Below are positions 42,587-54,600 of a stretch of DNA of 64,000 bases, one piece after another. Position numbers and translations under genes: made by a program. Every line of letters starts with the position of its first letter. Within the stretch, counting starts at the first letter, position 1. Below the pieces are notes generated by a model, which did not search any database, was not told the DNA's origin, and saw only the letters and a list, made by a program, of their open reading frames with translations. The stretch comes from Meconema thalassinum. Lineage: Eukaryota > Arthropoda > Insecta > Orthoptera > Tettigoniidae. Location of the stretch: NCBI GenBank assembly GCA_946902985.2, contig OX336390.1:524228861-524292860 (forward strand). Direction: 5' to 3'.

Positions 42587-43696
42587 CTATGTCAAATTAG
42601 GTTGAGATAGTTCCTTATGACTGCCATTCATAGGCCGGCTGTCAGCGTTTGAGAGCGTTCGTGGATCCCTAGATGACGTAGAATGAAGCTTTTGTTTCTT
42701 TTTCACAGCTGCGGGAACGTTTGTAGAGCCAATTTGATTCTTCGGGGCTGGTACGGCAATCGAGGCATTTGTTTTAATCTTCTTAGATACGTTCTCGGAT
42801 CCACCATCAACATGCTTAAGTGAGTCGGTAGGTACCAGAGAAGGTGGGGGCAGTGAAGACAAAATTTCTGTGGCAGCCTGTAGTGACGGCATAGTTGGTT
42901 CTAAGGCTGCGATACAGGTTGCCGATAGCACAGGGGCACTCTGTGGCTCGCTGATCTGGTCAGTGCAAGGTACCAGTTCTGCGTCATGTGTGTCCGAGGC
43001 CACTTCTGGTGTTGTCCCAGCTGACTGATCAATAAGCATGTTTTCATGTGACGTTTGCTGTGTCACAACTTCCGAGTATTGGACACGTCGTTGTTGTGTA
43101 GGAGTTATACCGAGGGGAATCATTTTCTTTGGGCAGTTGATACGTAGATGTGTGTTAGCATTGCAAATTAAACAGGTCTGTTTCTGTCCATTATACGATA
43201 TATAGCCAGAATGGCCACCAGAAGTCTCAGTGGAGGGGATATCTTGTTTGATTTCCATAGTGACTGCACGTATTCCATTATACACCGAGAACTGATAAGC
43301 AGAAGACCATTGTTCTTTCCTGACGTCACTCACAGTACCATATTTCGACAGGACGGATTTGAAAATTTCAGGGGGAACTTCGAGTGGGACATTAAATATA
43401 CGCACTGTGGTAAAATTGGAATCCGCTGTGGAGAGCTTAACATTAGTCATTTCGCTTGAGTCATACTGAAATTTAATAGGATCTGCAAAAGTATTTAGCA
43501 ATTTCTGATAAGTAGATATGCTGATTACCTTGATGTACATGGTTCTTTCTTGGGCATTTAACTGGATGGCTTCTACTTGGTCGACAGTCAACCGGAGAGT
43601 ATCGCTAATCCAGCGGTGAATTTCTCCTGGTGTGGGGCGAGAACTCTGCCTGTCCCATTGGCAGCGTACGGTGTTTTTCCTCTGGTATCCGGACAT
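42587..43696 (-). CDS. L1/Tx1-like LINE ORF1 (nucleic-acid-binding protein)
   Basis: An uninterrupted frame from the ATG at 43,696 to the TAG at 42,587, about 369 residues. The N-terminal half has an RRM-like look (TVRIFNVPLEVPPEI). It is followed by a single CCHC zinc knuckle CLICNANTHLRINC (C-x2-C-x4-H-x4-C). The C-terminal part is Ser/Pro/Thr-rich and probably disordered. Such ORF1 proteins bind LINE RNA. The open frame can be read upstream to a GTG at 43,780, but the ATG start gives the better protein. It is the only intact frame in this LINE. Confidence 0.85.
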   Translation of the reverse strand: MSGYQRKNTVRCQWDRQSSRPTPGEIHRWISDTLRLTVDQVEAIQLNAQERTMYIKVISISTYQKLLNTFADPIKFQYDSSEMTNVKLSTADSNFTTVRIFNVPLEVPPEIFKSVLSKYGTVSDVRKEQWSSAYQFSVYNGIRAVTMEIKQDIPSTETSGGHSGYISYNGQKQTCLICNANTHLRINCPKKMIPLGITPTQQRRVQYSEVVTQQTSHENMLIDQSAGTTPEVASDTHDAELVPCTDQISEPQSAPVLSATCIAALEPTMPSLQAATEILSSLPPPSLVPTDSLKHVDGGSENVSKKIKTNASIAVPAPKNQIGSTNVPAAVKKKQKLHSTSSRDPRTLSNADSRPMNGSHKELSQPNLT

Positions 43697-44017
43697 GATT
43701 TTCAGCGGGGTTTTCTGGGTTTCTGATTTTGTTGTCCTATCTGGAACACTACTTGAAAAAGTATTGTCCGAATGACACACTGAAGGTCAGTACACCCGTG
43801 GAACTATCGGAAGCACCGTTATTAGGAAACGTACACTCTCCCAATGCGGTCACACAGCGCGCACACACGTACCTCACTCGGCCACGACTAGTGACCAACT
43901 ACCTCTCAGCCACCAACACATGCTAGACACTCCACGCTAAACGTGCTGTAGTTACTGTAGCCGTCCCACCTCAAACGTTTAAGTACATCTCAAAGTCTTC
44001 AATCACGGTTCATGTTG
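43697..44017 (-). other. LINE 5' untranslated region, upper limit unclear
   Basis: Sequence upstream of ORF1 on the minus strand, less AT-rich than its surroundings. No target duplication matching the 39,160-39,172 side was found, so the 5' end of the element could not be fixed. Confidence 0.4.
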
Positions 44018-44085
44018 TTGATTTAACTTTCTACTATTACAGATCACGTGGCGTAAGCTATTAATTCGATCGTATTACGTGTAAG
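44018..44085 (+). repeat. short dispersed repeat, right copy
   Basis: Same repeat as 38,925-38,995 ('attacagatcacgtggc', 'aattcgatcgtatta'). Confidence 0.55.
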
Positions 44086-44899
44086 TGTGTTATTTCAAGG
44101 AGCAGTAAGTCATATGTTAGTAGAATGGGCCATAGTATTTGGCGGGGAAAAGTTTAAGGTCGGTTTTTCTTTGCCAGACCCATGACCCAATTACATTGCT
44201 GTCATACAGTCAAAGCGCAGAGCAATATCGACCATCGGGAGAATTGAGATGTCAGTTGGGTTTCATAAAACTAAATAATAAAAGGGGCGAGTGGACCACA
44301 CTGTATATGTATAGATATCAGTTTTTTGTGGACACGATAACTGACATAATTTTGCACCAATCACTTTGAATTTTTTACATAATATGTATCCCCTTAAAAT
44401 CTCGGTCGAGTTCGTTAATGGGCAAAATCGGTGAAGGGGGTGAAAATGGGAGGCTTTTTTCGAAAAAGTGAAATATCGCTATAACTCTCTTAATATCTGA
44501 AATATTGAATCCATTCAATGTTCATACTATGTGTCGGACAAGGCCCTAAAATTTATGTTTGAAAAGTTTTTTGATAGCACCAACCATTGACCAAAGGGGT
44601 GGGAAGAAGTGTGTTTTTTGGGAAACTTTAATCATATCTGTTAATAGGCACAATATCAAAACCGTACGAAATGGACAATATTCCTCCAATAATTACCTAA
44701 AACTTTTGTCTGAAAGAATTTTTGATATGACCCACCATTACGCCACGGGGTGAGCAAAATGATTTAAATAATAAGAAAATGCCAAGTGCCAAGAGAGTTT
44801 GCCATGACAACTTTACTTTTAATTGATAAGGGATGAACCATCAGCAGTTGCTATGACAACGCCACTGCACGAGATCACATTCAGTTTTCCATCTGTCTG

Positions 44900-45075
44900 T
44901 GGGAAGCGACTTCGGTATCGGAACTGGTAGCATGCTGAACTTCTATGCCCAAGGTCGCGGGTTCAAACCCGGCTGAAGTCGTCGGATTTACTAAGATCGC
45001 TAAAAAAAACTGAGTTTGCTTTCCTTCGGAGGGGAAGTTCCAACGTTCGTTGCGAGTTGATGGTTCCGGCGGCAT
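44900..45075 (+). repeat. SINE Y, 5' part
   Basis: tRNA-like head (actggtagcatgctgaactt, B box-like GGTTCAAACCC near 44,959) and the body 'gaagtcgtcggatttac', 'tccttcggaggggaagttcc'. It matches the minus-strand SINE Y at 7,979-8,404 but lacks its 3' tail. Confidence 0.8.
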
Positions 45076-45879
45076 CTAGTAGCCAAGTTCACAGCTAGGT
45101 GTCGTTGATGGTAGTATTTTTAATTATGTAGCCTATTTTAGGTAGATTACATCAGAAAGCTAACTATTGCAATGGGTTCCATGTTTCGACTTCCGGAAAA
45201 TTTCGACATATCCTCGCATTTCACATCCCCCAGACCCCCAAACTACCGTTAGTTCAAAAGTTTATATATATGTGTGTGTATATATATGCATAATCAGTTT
45301 CTTGTGGACACGATAACTGCCGTAATTTTGCACCAATCACTTTGAATGTTTTACATAATATGTATCCCCTTAAAATCTCGGTCGAGTTCGTTAATGGGCA
45401 AAATCGGTTGAAAAGGGGGGGGGGCTTTTTTTTTCGAAAAAGTGAAATATCGCTATAACTCTCTTAATACGTGAAATATCGAATCCATTCAAAGTTCATA
45501 ATATGTGTCGGATAAGTGCCAAATATTTATGTTTGAAAAGTTTTTGATAGCACCAAACATTGACCAAAGGGGTGGAAAAAAGTGGGTTTTTAGGGAAACA
45601 TTTATCATATCTCTCTTTATAGGCACAATATCAAAACCGTACAAAATGGAAAATATTCCCCTAATAATTACCTAAAACTTTGTCTGAAAGAATTTTTGAT
45701 CTGACCTACCATTACGCCAAGGGATGAGAAAAATGATTTCGGAATTAAAGAAAATGTTAAGTGCCATCAGAGGTTACCATGACAACGCTTCTTAATTGAT
45801 GAGGGATGAGCTATCAGAGGTAGCCAAGACAACGCCATCGCACGAGATCACATTCATTTTCCATCTGACTCTGTGGGAA

Positions 45880-46045
45880 GCGGCTAACTGGTAGCATGCT
45901 GAACTTATAAGCCCAAGGTCGCTGGTTCAAAGCCTGCCAAAGTCGTCGGATTTTCTAAGAGCGCTAAAATCCCTCAGCATGCTTTCCTTTGGAGGGCAAG
46001 TTCCAACGTTCGTTGCAAGTTGCTGTGGCATCTAGTAGCCAAGTT
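45880..46045 (+). repeat. SINE Y, 5' part, second tandem copy
   Basis: Same piece inside the second 976-bp unit (aactggtagcatgctgaact, then ctggttcaaagcc and gtcgtcggattttc). It was duplicated with the unit and did not insert independently. Confidence 0.8.
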
Positions 46046-46134
46046 CACAGCTAGGTGTCGTTGACGTTAGTATACGGTACAAAATTAGGAACTACTACTT
46101 AAAATTGACCGTCTGCAGACCTTACCTGAATTAC

Positions 46135-46235
46135 AGACTAATACAGTCATCACAATTAACACCGTTTATCAGATTCTACACACACCCAGTGTACACGGGG
46201 TTACATGACCCCGTTGTCGCAGCCCCTAAACTGAG
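46135..46235 (+). repeat. SINE X tail fragment
   Basis: 'tttatcagattctacacaca', 'tacacggggttacatgacc' and 'agcccctaaactgaggaacc' match the 3' end of SINE X. Confidence 0.6.
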
Positions 46236-47859
46236 GAACCAACAAAAATCTCTGCGGGAGATAAAATTTTGCGTGAAGAAGTAACAGACTGTCAGATAGT
46301 TACACATCAGTTCCAAATCTTGCATAAGGACAGTGTGATCACAAGTATAAAAATTAACCCCAAATGACAAGAAGGTTACCATCACCATAAGACAATAAAA
46401 TGATAAAAATATGCATACAAAAACGAAAAAAAAGTTAATTAACCTCCAAATGTAAAATACTTTCTTGCAATCAATGAGGATCCTCCTACGAAAACCTGCA
46501 TATTTTGCCTATTATAGCCTATCCCCTAGTTTGCCCGGTGAAATCTACCTCCGCCTTCTGGCGTGCCGAGAGGATTATTTTTATGAATTTATTAGCCTTT
46601 GCTCGAGTGCAAAAGGGCCGAAATCAGAAGAATGAGAAAGACTATCGAAAGTTCATATAGGCAGCGGTTCCTTCTGGGTCCTAAACTATGTGTATGCAAA
46701 ATTTGGTTGAGATTGGTGGAACGGTGTATATTTGTATACGGAACCAACCCACCCACATACATACAGACTTTCACATTTATATATCAGATTTTTCAATCGA
46801 TTTTCAGGTAGTCTAGTGAGATTCATCTTTTCTGAGTATAAAATGTTATGTTTGAATACTGTTCTGTTCTTTTGATTGCCTGTAGCCTGTAACCATCTTG
46901 GGTATATCTTGCTCCTAAGATTTTCCTAATTATCTTCCTCTCTATAATTATTATTGTTATTATTATTATTATTATTAAAATTATTAAACTTCCATATTTG
47001 AGATAACGATCATTGTAATATTATTGTAATAATCGCCCAATTTCATTCTTATGTTTTGACTGCCAGAAGATAGGATTTTACAACTAGTGATGAGAAATGT
47101 AGAAAAGAAGGCACAAGGAAAATGGATGGATGAGGAGCTAACATTACAGTAAAATCATAGGTTAACAATGTCAATGATTTTAGTTTATGTTGGCATGATC
47201 ATAAACTACTCGAAAGAAGAAATGTGATGATTATTCCAGCGAAAATCTAAAACCTTGTTGGACAATATCGGCAGTGGTTTTGAAACTTTCAGTATTCGAA
47301 TGCCCAGAACTCGTGACCAAAACCACTCGATTTTCTGGTAGGCAATATACAGTCATAATAACTACAATATAAATCATGGAAAAAGAAAAATAATATTAGA
47401 AGGCAGACGTAGCTGACAGCTCTAGGATATGACCCGCGTTGAGACTGCAACAGGCCTGTCATTCCATTCTCTCTGTAATAGAACTTGGTCTGTATTCTGT
47501 GATGTGGCGTATAACTCTTGTTGTCTTTTGACAGCACCAGGATTCAGTCTCATAACACTCCGATGACCATCAATATTGCAGCTCCTGTCCCGTCCTATCC
47601 AATATGTGGTGTCTGTACACATTGAATCTCTGGAGACGGGAAGACATATGAGGTCTTCAAGGGGGAATCTGTAAATGTATCATGAGACAGGCTGCTGCAC
47701 CACTCCCTACAATCACATTTATCTACAACATTTGAATCAGAAATGATTTTGCAGTAAGTCATCTTCTTGTCAGATTAGACAGTAACAAAATGTTGGCCTG
47801 AGAGAAAGACATTATGTGTATAAAACACACTCTATCTTTCCTTCCTGAATTATTATTGC

Positions 47860-47895
<36 letters not shown>

Positions 47896-47937
47896 TAATA
47901 ATATGATCAATAATATAATATTAATATTGATATTATT

Positions 47938-47991
<54 letters not shown>

Positions 47992-48084
47992 GTATGTTCG
48001 CGATATAATTATTTTTATTATTAGTATTATTATTGTTATTAATATTATTTCATTATTCATAGGAATTTTTATAAACCTAAAATG
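46236..48084. other. unassigned repeats and microsatellites
   Basis: Short (TTA)n tracts are at 46,955-46,977. Long (ATT)n tracts are at about 47,848-47,890 and 47,940-47,990, the latter two producing meaningless poly-Tyr or poly-Ile frames. 47,020-47,130 is the second copy of the repeat at 16,855. 46,690-46,790 ('aaatttggttgagattggtg', 'cacatacatacagac') resembles the microsatellite-bearing ends of dispersed repeats elsewhere in the window. No gene seen. Confidence 0.6.
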
Positions 48085-48425
48085 TTTTTGTTTGTTTATA
48101 GTTCATATTAGGGGCTTTGGACATCTCGGTCAATAGCCCCGTATAGTTGGGTGTGCGTTGATCTTGTCTGATAACCTGTAACTTACCTATGTGGTGGCTG
48201 TAGTATTGTAACTGTATTAGGGACAGGGATGTTGTAGGTGCCCTCGAACTTGAAGTAAGGTACTATCCCGGCATTTTCCTGAAGGAAGTGTGGAAAAATC
48301 CCGTGAAAAATCCACACTCAGAATAGCCACTGTCAGCGCAGGGATACGAACCTGCGACTTACTGCAACTGCCTTCGCAGCCCTGATGCACGATTTAACGA
48401 GCACGGCTACGACTTGGTACTCTAA
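48085..48425 (-). mobile_element. SINE X copy with variant body
   Basis: The terminal hairpin (aggggctttggacatc / tagccccgt) and 'gtctgataacctgtaac' sit at 48,105-48,185. The body 'ctatcccggcattttcctga' lies near 48,262, and a tRNA-like head on the minus strand has a B box-like 'ggttcgtatcc' (48,341-48,351). It is closest to the second piece at 205-430. Confidence 0.7.
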
Positions 48426-48685
48426 AATGCCTAATAAGTTATCTGTTTAAGACAGAAGGTAGCTAAAACTTCACCATCATCGCGTAAAACCACACAAGCT
48501 GTGATCTATGATTGCCCATCGCTCGATAAATTCAGTTATCACATCAGAAGTTGAATAATGAGCTACCCAAGTCGTGGACCGTACGTGTCGTAATTGGATC
48601 ACACATCTGCCCGTATTATCGGGTGGACAAACAAACAGGCAGAGAGACGAAACAAATGGTGTAAGCATTCGTCATCCAACAGTCA
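48426..48685. other. flank of the satellite array
   Basis: No gene was recognised. This is the sequence downstream of the minus-strand repeat frame; no obvious polyadenylation signal stands out close to the stop. Confidence 0.4.
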
Positions 48686-51600
48686 ACCTTTGAATTTGTC
48701 AATGATGGTCAGGATGTCACTACTGAGGCAACAATAGCAACATTTGTCAATGATGGTCAGGATGTCACTACTGAGGCAACTAGAGCAACAATTGTCAATG
48801 ATGGTCAGGATGTCACTACTGAGGCAACAAGAGCAACATTTGTCAATGATAATCAGGATGTCAATACTGAGGCAACAAGAGCAACATTTGTCAATGATGG
48901 TCAGGATGTCACTACTGAGGAAACAAGAGCAACATTTGTCCATGATGGTCAGGATGTCACTACTGAGGCAGCGAGAGCAACATTTGTCAATGGAGGTCAG
49001 GATGTCACTACTGAGGCAACAAGAGCAACATTTGTCAATGATGGTCAGGATGTCACTACTGAGGCAACTAGAGCAACAATTGTCAATGATGGTCAGGATG
49101 TCACTACTGAGGCAACAAGAGCAATATTTGTCAATGATGGTCACGATGTCATCACCGAGGCAACAAGAGCAACATTTGTCAATGATGGTCAGGATGTCAC
49201 TACAGAGGAAACAAGAGCAACATTTGTCAATGATGGTCAGGATGTCTTTACTGAGGCAATAAGAGCAACATTTGTCAATGATGGTCAGGATGTCATCACC
49301 GAGGCAACAAGAGCAACATTTGTCAATGATGGTCAGGATGTCACTACTGAGGCAACAATAGCAACATTTGTCAATGATGGTCAGGATGTCACTACTGAGG
49401 CAACAAGAGCAACATTTGTCCATGATGGTCAGGATGTCACTACTGAGGCAACAAGAGCAACATTTGTCAATGATGGTCAGGATGTCACTACTGAGGCAAC
49501 AAGAGCAACATTTGTCAATGATGGTCAGGATGTCACTACTGAGGCAACAAGAGCAACATTTGTCAATGATGGTCAGGATGTCAATACTGAGGCAACAAGA
49601 AAAACATTTGTCAATGATGGTCACGATGTCACTACTGAGGCAACAAGAGCAACATTTGTCAATGATGGTCAGGATGTCACTACTGAGGCAACAAGAGCAA
49701 CATTTGTCAATGATGGTCAGGATGTCACTACTGAGGCAACAAGAGCAACATTTGTCAATGATGGTCAGGATGTCACTACTGAGGCAACAAGAGCAAAATT
49801 TGTCAATGATGGTCAGGATGTCACTACTGAGGCAACAAGAGCAACATTTGTCAATGATGGTCAGGATGTCACTACTGTGGCAACAAGAGCAACATTTGTC
49901 AATGATGGTCAGGATGTCACTACTGAGGCAACAAGAGCAACATTTGTCCATGATGGTCAGGATGTCACTACTGAGGCAACAAGAGCAACATTTGTCCATG
50001 ATGGTCAGGATGTCACTACTGAGGCAACAAGAGCAACATTTGTCAATGATGGTCACGATGTCACTACTGAGGCAACAAGAGCAACATTTGTCAATGAAGG
50101 TCACGATGTCACTACTAAGGCAACAAGAGCAACATTTGTCAATGATGGTCAGGATGTCACTACTGAGGCAACAAGAGCAACATTTGTCAATGATGGTCAC
50201 GATGTCACTACTGAGGCAACAAGAGCAACATTTGTCAATGATGGTCAGGATGTCACTACTGAGGCAACAAGAGCAACATTTTTCAATGATGGTCAGGATG
50301 TCACTACTGAGGCAACAAGAGCAACATTTGTCAATGAAGGTCACGATGTCACTACTGAGGCAACAAGAGCAACATTTGTCCATGATGGTCAGGATGTCAC
50401 TACTGAGGCAACAAGAGCAACATTTGTCAATGATGGTCAGGATGTCACTACTGAGGCAACAAGAGCAACATTTGTCAATGATGGTCAGAATGTCACTACT
50501 GAGGCAACAAGAGCAACATTTGTCCATGATGGTCAGGATGTCACTACTGAGGCAACAAGAGCAACATTTGTCAATGATGGTCAGGATATCACTACTGAGG
50601 CAACAAGAGCAACATTTGTCAATGATGGTCAGGATGTCACTACTGAGGCAACAAGAGCAACATTTGTCAATGATGGTCAGGATGTCACTACTGAGGCAAC
50701 AAGAGCAACATTTGTCAATGAAGGTCACGATGTCACTACTGAGGCAACAAGAGCAACATTTGTCCATGATGGTCAGGATGTCACTACTGAGGCAACAAGA
50801 GCAACATTTGTCAATGATGGTCAGGATGTCACTACTGAGGCAACAAGAGCAACATTTGTCAATGATGGTCAGGATGTCACTACTGAGGCAACAAGAGCAA
50901 CATTTGTCCATGCTGGTCAGGATGTCACTACTGAGGCAACAAGAGCAACATTTGTCAATGATGGTCAGGATGTCACTACTGAGGCAACAAGAGCAACATT
51001 TGTCAATGATGGTCAGGATGTCACTACTGAGGCAACAAGAGAAACATTTGTCAATGATGGTCACGATGTCACTACTGAGGCAACAAGAGCAACATTTGTC
51101 AATGATGGTCAGGGTGTCACTACTGAGGCAACAAGAGCAACATTTGTCAATGATGGTCACGATGTCACTACTGAGGCAACAAGAGCAACATTTGTCAATG
51201 ATGGTCAGGATGTCACTACTGAGGCAACAAGAGCAACATTTGTCAATGATGGGCAGGATGTCACTACTGAGACAACAAGAGCAACATTTGTCAATGATGG
51301 TCACGATGTCACTACTGAGGCAACAAGAGCAACATTTGTCAATGACGGTCAGGATGTCAATACTGAGGCAACAAGAGCAACATTTGTCAATGATGGTCAC
51401 GATGTCACTACTGAGGCAACAAGAGCAACATTTGTCAATGATGGTCACGATGTCACTACTGAGGCAACAAGAGCAACATTTGTCAATGATGGTCAGGATG
51501 TCACTACTGAGGCAACAAGAGCAACATTTATCAATGATGGTCAGGATGTCACTACTGAGGCAACAAGAGCAACATTTGTCAATGATGGTCAGGATGTCAC

Positions 51601-54600
51601 TACTGAGGCAACAAGAGCAACATTTGTCAATGATGGTCACGATGTCACTACTGAGGCAACAAGAGCAACTTTTGTCAATGATTGTCACGATGTCACTACC
51701 GAGGCAACAAGAGCAACATTTGTCCATGATGGTCAGAATGTCACTACTGAGGCAACAAGAGCAACATTTATCAATGATGGTCAGGATGTCACTACTGAGG
51801 CAACAAGAGCAACATTTGTCAATGATGGTCAGGATGTCACTACTGAGGCAACAAGAGCAACATTTGTCAATGATGGTCACGATGTCACTACTGAGGCAAC
51901 AAGAGCAACTTTTGTCAATGATGGTCACGATGTCACTACCGAGGCAACAAGAGCAACATTTGTCCATGATGGTCAGGATGTCACTACTGAGGCAACAAGA
52001 GCAACATTTGTCAATGATGGTCACGATGTCACTACTGAGGCAACAAGAGCAACATTTGTCCATGATGGTCAGGATGTCACTACTGAGGCAACAAGAGCAA
52101 CATTTGTCAATGATGGTCAGGATGTCACTACTGAGGCAACAAGGGCAACATTTGTCAATGATGGTCAGGATGTCACTACTGAGGCAACAAGAGCAACATT
52201 TGTCAATGATGGTGAGGATGTCACTACTGAGGCAACAAGAGCAACATTTGTCAATGATGGTGAGGATGTCACTACTGAGGCAACAAGAGCAACATTTGTC
52301 AATGATGGTCATGATGTCACTACTGAGGCAACAAGAGCAACATTTGTCAATGATGGTCAGGATGTCACTACTGAGGCAACAAGAGCAACATTTGTCAATG
52401 ATGGTCAGGATGTCTTTACTGAGGCAATAAGAGCAACATTTGTCAATGATGGTCAGGATGTCACTACTGAGGCAACAAGAGCAACATTTGTCCATGATGG
52501 TCAGGATGTCACTACTGAGGCAACAAGAGCAACATTTGTCAATGATGGTCAGGATGTCACTACTGAGGCAACAAGAGGAACATTTGTCAATGATGGTCAG
52601 GATGTCACTACTGAGGCAACAAGAGCAACATTTGTCAATGATGGTCACGATGTCACTACTGAGGCAACAAGAGCAACATTTGTCCATGATGGTCAGGATG
52701 TCACTACTGAGGCAACAAGAGCAACATTTGTCAATGATGGTCAGGATGTCACTACTGAGGCAACAAGAGCAACATTTGTCAATGATGGTCAGGATGTCAC
52801 TACTGAGGCAACAAGAGCAACATTTGTCAATGATGGTCAGGATGTCACTACTGAGGCAACAACTGCAACATTTGTCAATGATGGTCACGATGTCACTACT
52901 GAGGCAACAAGAGCAACATTTGTCAATGATGGTCACGATGAAACTACTGAGGCAACAAGAGCAACATTTGTCAATGATGGTCAGGATGTCACTACTGAGG
53001 CAACAAGAGCAACATTTGTCAATGATGGTCAGGATGTCACTACTGAGGCAACAAGAGAAACATTTGTCAATGATGGTCACGATGTCACTACTGAGGCAAC
53101 AAGAGCAACATTTGTCAATGATGGTCAGGGTGTCACTACTGAGGCAACAAGAGCAACATTTGTCAATGATGGTCACGATGTCACTACTGAGGCAACAAGA
53201 GCAACATTTGTCAATGATGGTCAGGATGTCACTACTGAGGCAACAAGAGCAACATTTGTCAATGATGGTCAGGATGTCACAACTGAGGCAACAAGAGCAA
53301 CATTTGTCAATGATGGTCACGATGTCACTACTGAGGCAACAAGAGCAACATTTGTCAATGATGGTCAGGATGTCACTACTGAGGCAACAAGAGCAACATT
53401 TGTCAATGATGGTCAGGATGTCACTACTGAGGCAACAAGAGCAACATTTGTCAATGATGGTCACGATGTCACTACTGAGGCAACAAGAGCAACATTTGTC
53501 CATGATGGTCAGGATGGCACTACTGAGGCAACAAGAGCAACATTTGTCAATGATTGTCAGGATGTCACTACTGAGGCAACAAGAGCAACATTTGTCAATG
53601 ATGGTCAGGCTGTCACTACTGAGGCAACAAGAGCAACATTTGTCAATGATGGTCAGGATGTCACTGCTGAGGCAACAAGAGCAACATTTGTCAATGATGG
53701 TCAGGATGTCACTACTGAGGCAACAAGAGCAACATTTGTCAAGTAAGGTCAGGTTGTCACTACTGAGGCAACAAGAGCAACATTTGTCAATGATGGTCAG
53801 GATGTCACTACTGAGGCAACAAGAGCAACATTTGTCAATGATGGTCAGGATGTCACTACTGAGGCAACAACTGCAACATTTGTCAATGATGGTCACGATG
53901 TCACTACTGAGGCAACAAGAGCAACATTTGTCAATGATGGTCACGATGAAACTACTGAGGCAACAAGAGCAACATTTGTCAATGATGGTCAGGATGTCAC
54001 TACTGAGGCAACAAGAGCAACATTTGTCAATGATGGTCAGGATGTCACTACTGAGGCAACAAGAGAAACATTTGTCAATGATGGTCACGATGTCACTACT
54101 GAGGCAACAAGAGCAACATTTGTCAATGATGGTCAGGGTGTCACTACTGAGGCAACAAGAGCAACATTTGTCAATGATGGTCACGATGTCACTACTGAGG
54201 CAACAAGAGCAACATTTGTCAATGATGGTCAGGATGTCACTACTGAGGCAACAAGAGCAACATTTGTCAATGATGGTCAGGATGTCACAACTGAGGCAAC
54301 AAGAGCAACATTTGTCAATGATGGTCACGATGTCACTACTGAGGCAACAAGAGCAACATTTGTCAATGATGGTCAGGATGTCACTACTGAGGCAACAAGA
54401 GCAACATTTGTCAATGATGGTCATGATGTCACTACTGAGGCAACAAGAGCAACATTTGTCAATGATGGTCACGATGTCACTACTGAGGCAACAAGAGCAA
54501 CATTTGTCCATGATGGTCAGGATGGCACTACTGAGGCAACAAGAGCAACATTTGTCAATGATTGTCAGGATGTCACTACTGAGGCAACAAGAGCAACATT

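Larger units (their letters stand above)
44321..46090 (+). repeat. 976-bp tandem duplication containing SINE Y heads
   Basis: Unit 1 begins at 44,321 and unit 2 at 45,297. They share 'tgtggacacgataactg', 'cccttaaaatctcggtcgag', 'gtgaaatatcgctataactc' and 'ttgaccaaaggggtgg'. Each ends with a SINE Y 5' part (gctgaact...gtcgtcggatt, near 44,930-45,070 and 45,890-46,040). Between the units lies the dispersed repeat also found at 21,395. Differences between units are numerous, so the duplication is old. No coding potential. Confidence 0.85.

Noticed and set aside
47903..48136. Poly-Tyr/Ile open frame
   Set aside because: It is translation of an (ATT)n microsatellite.
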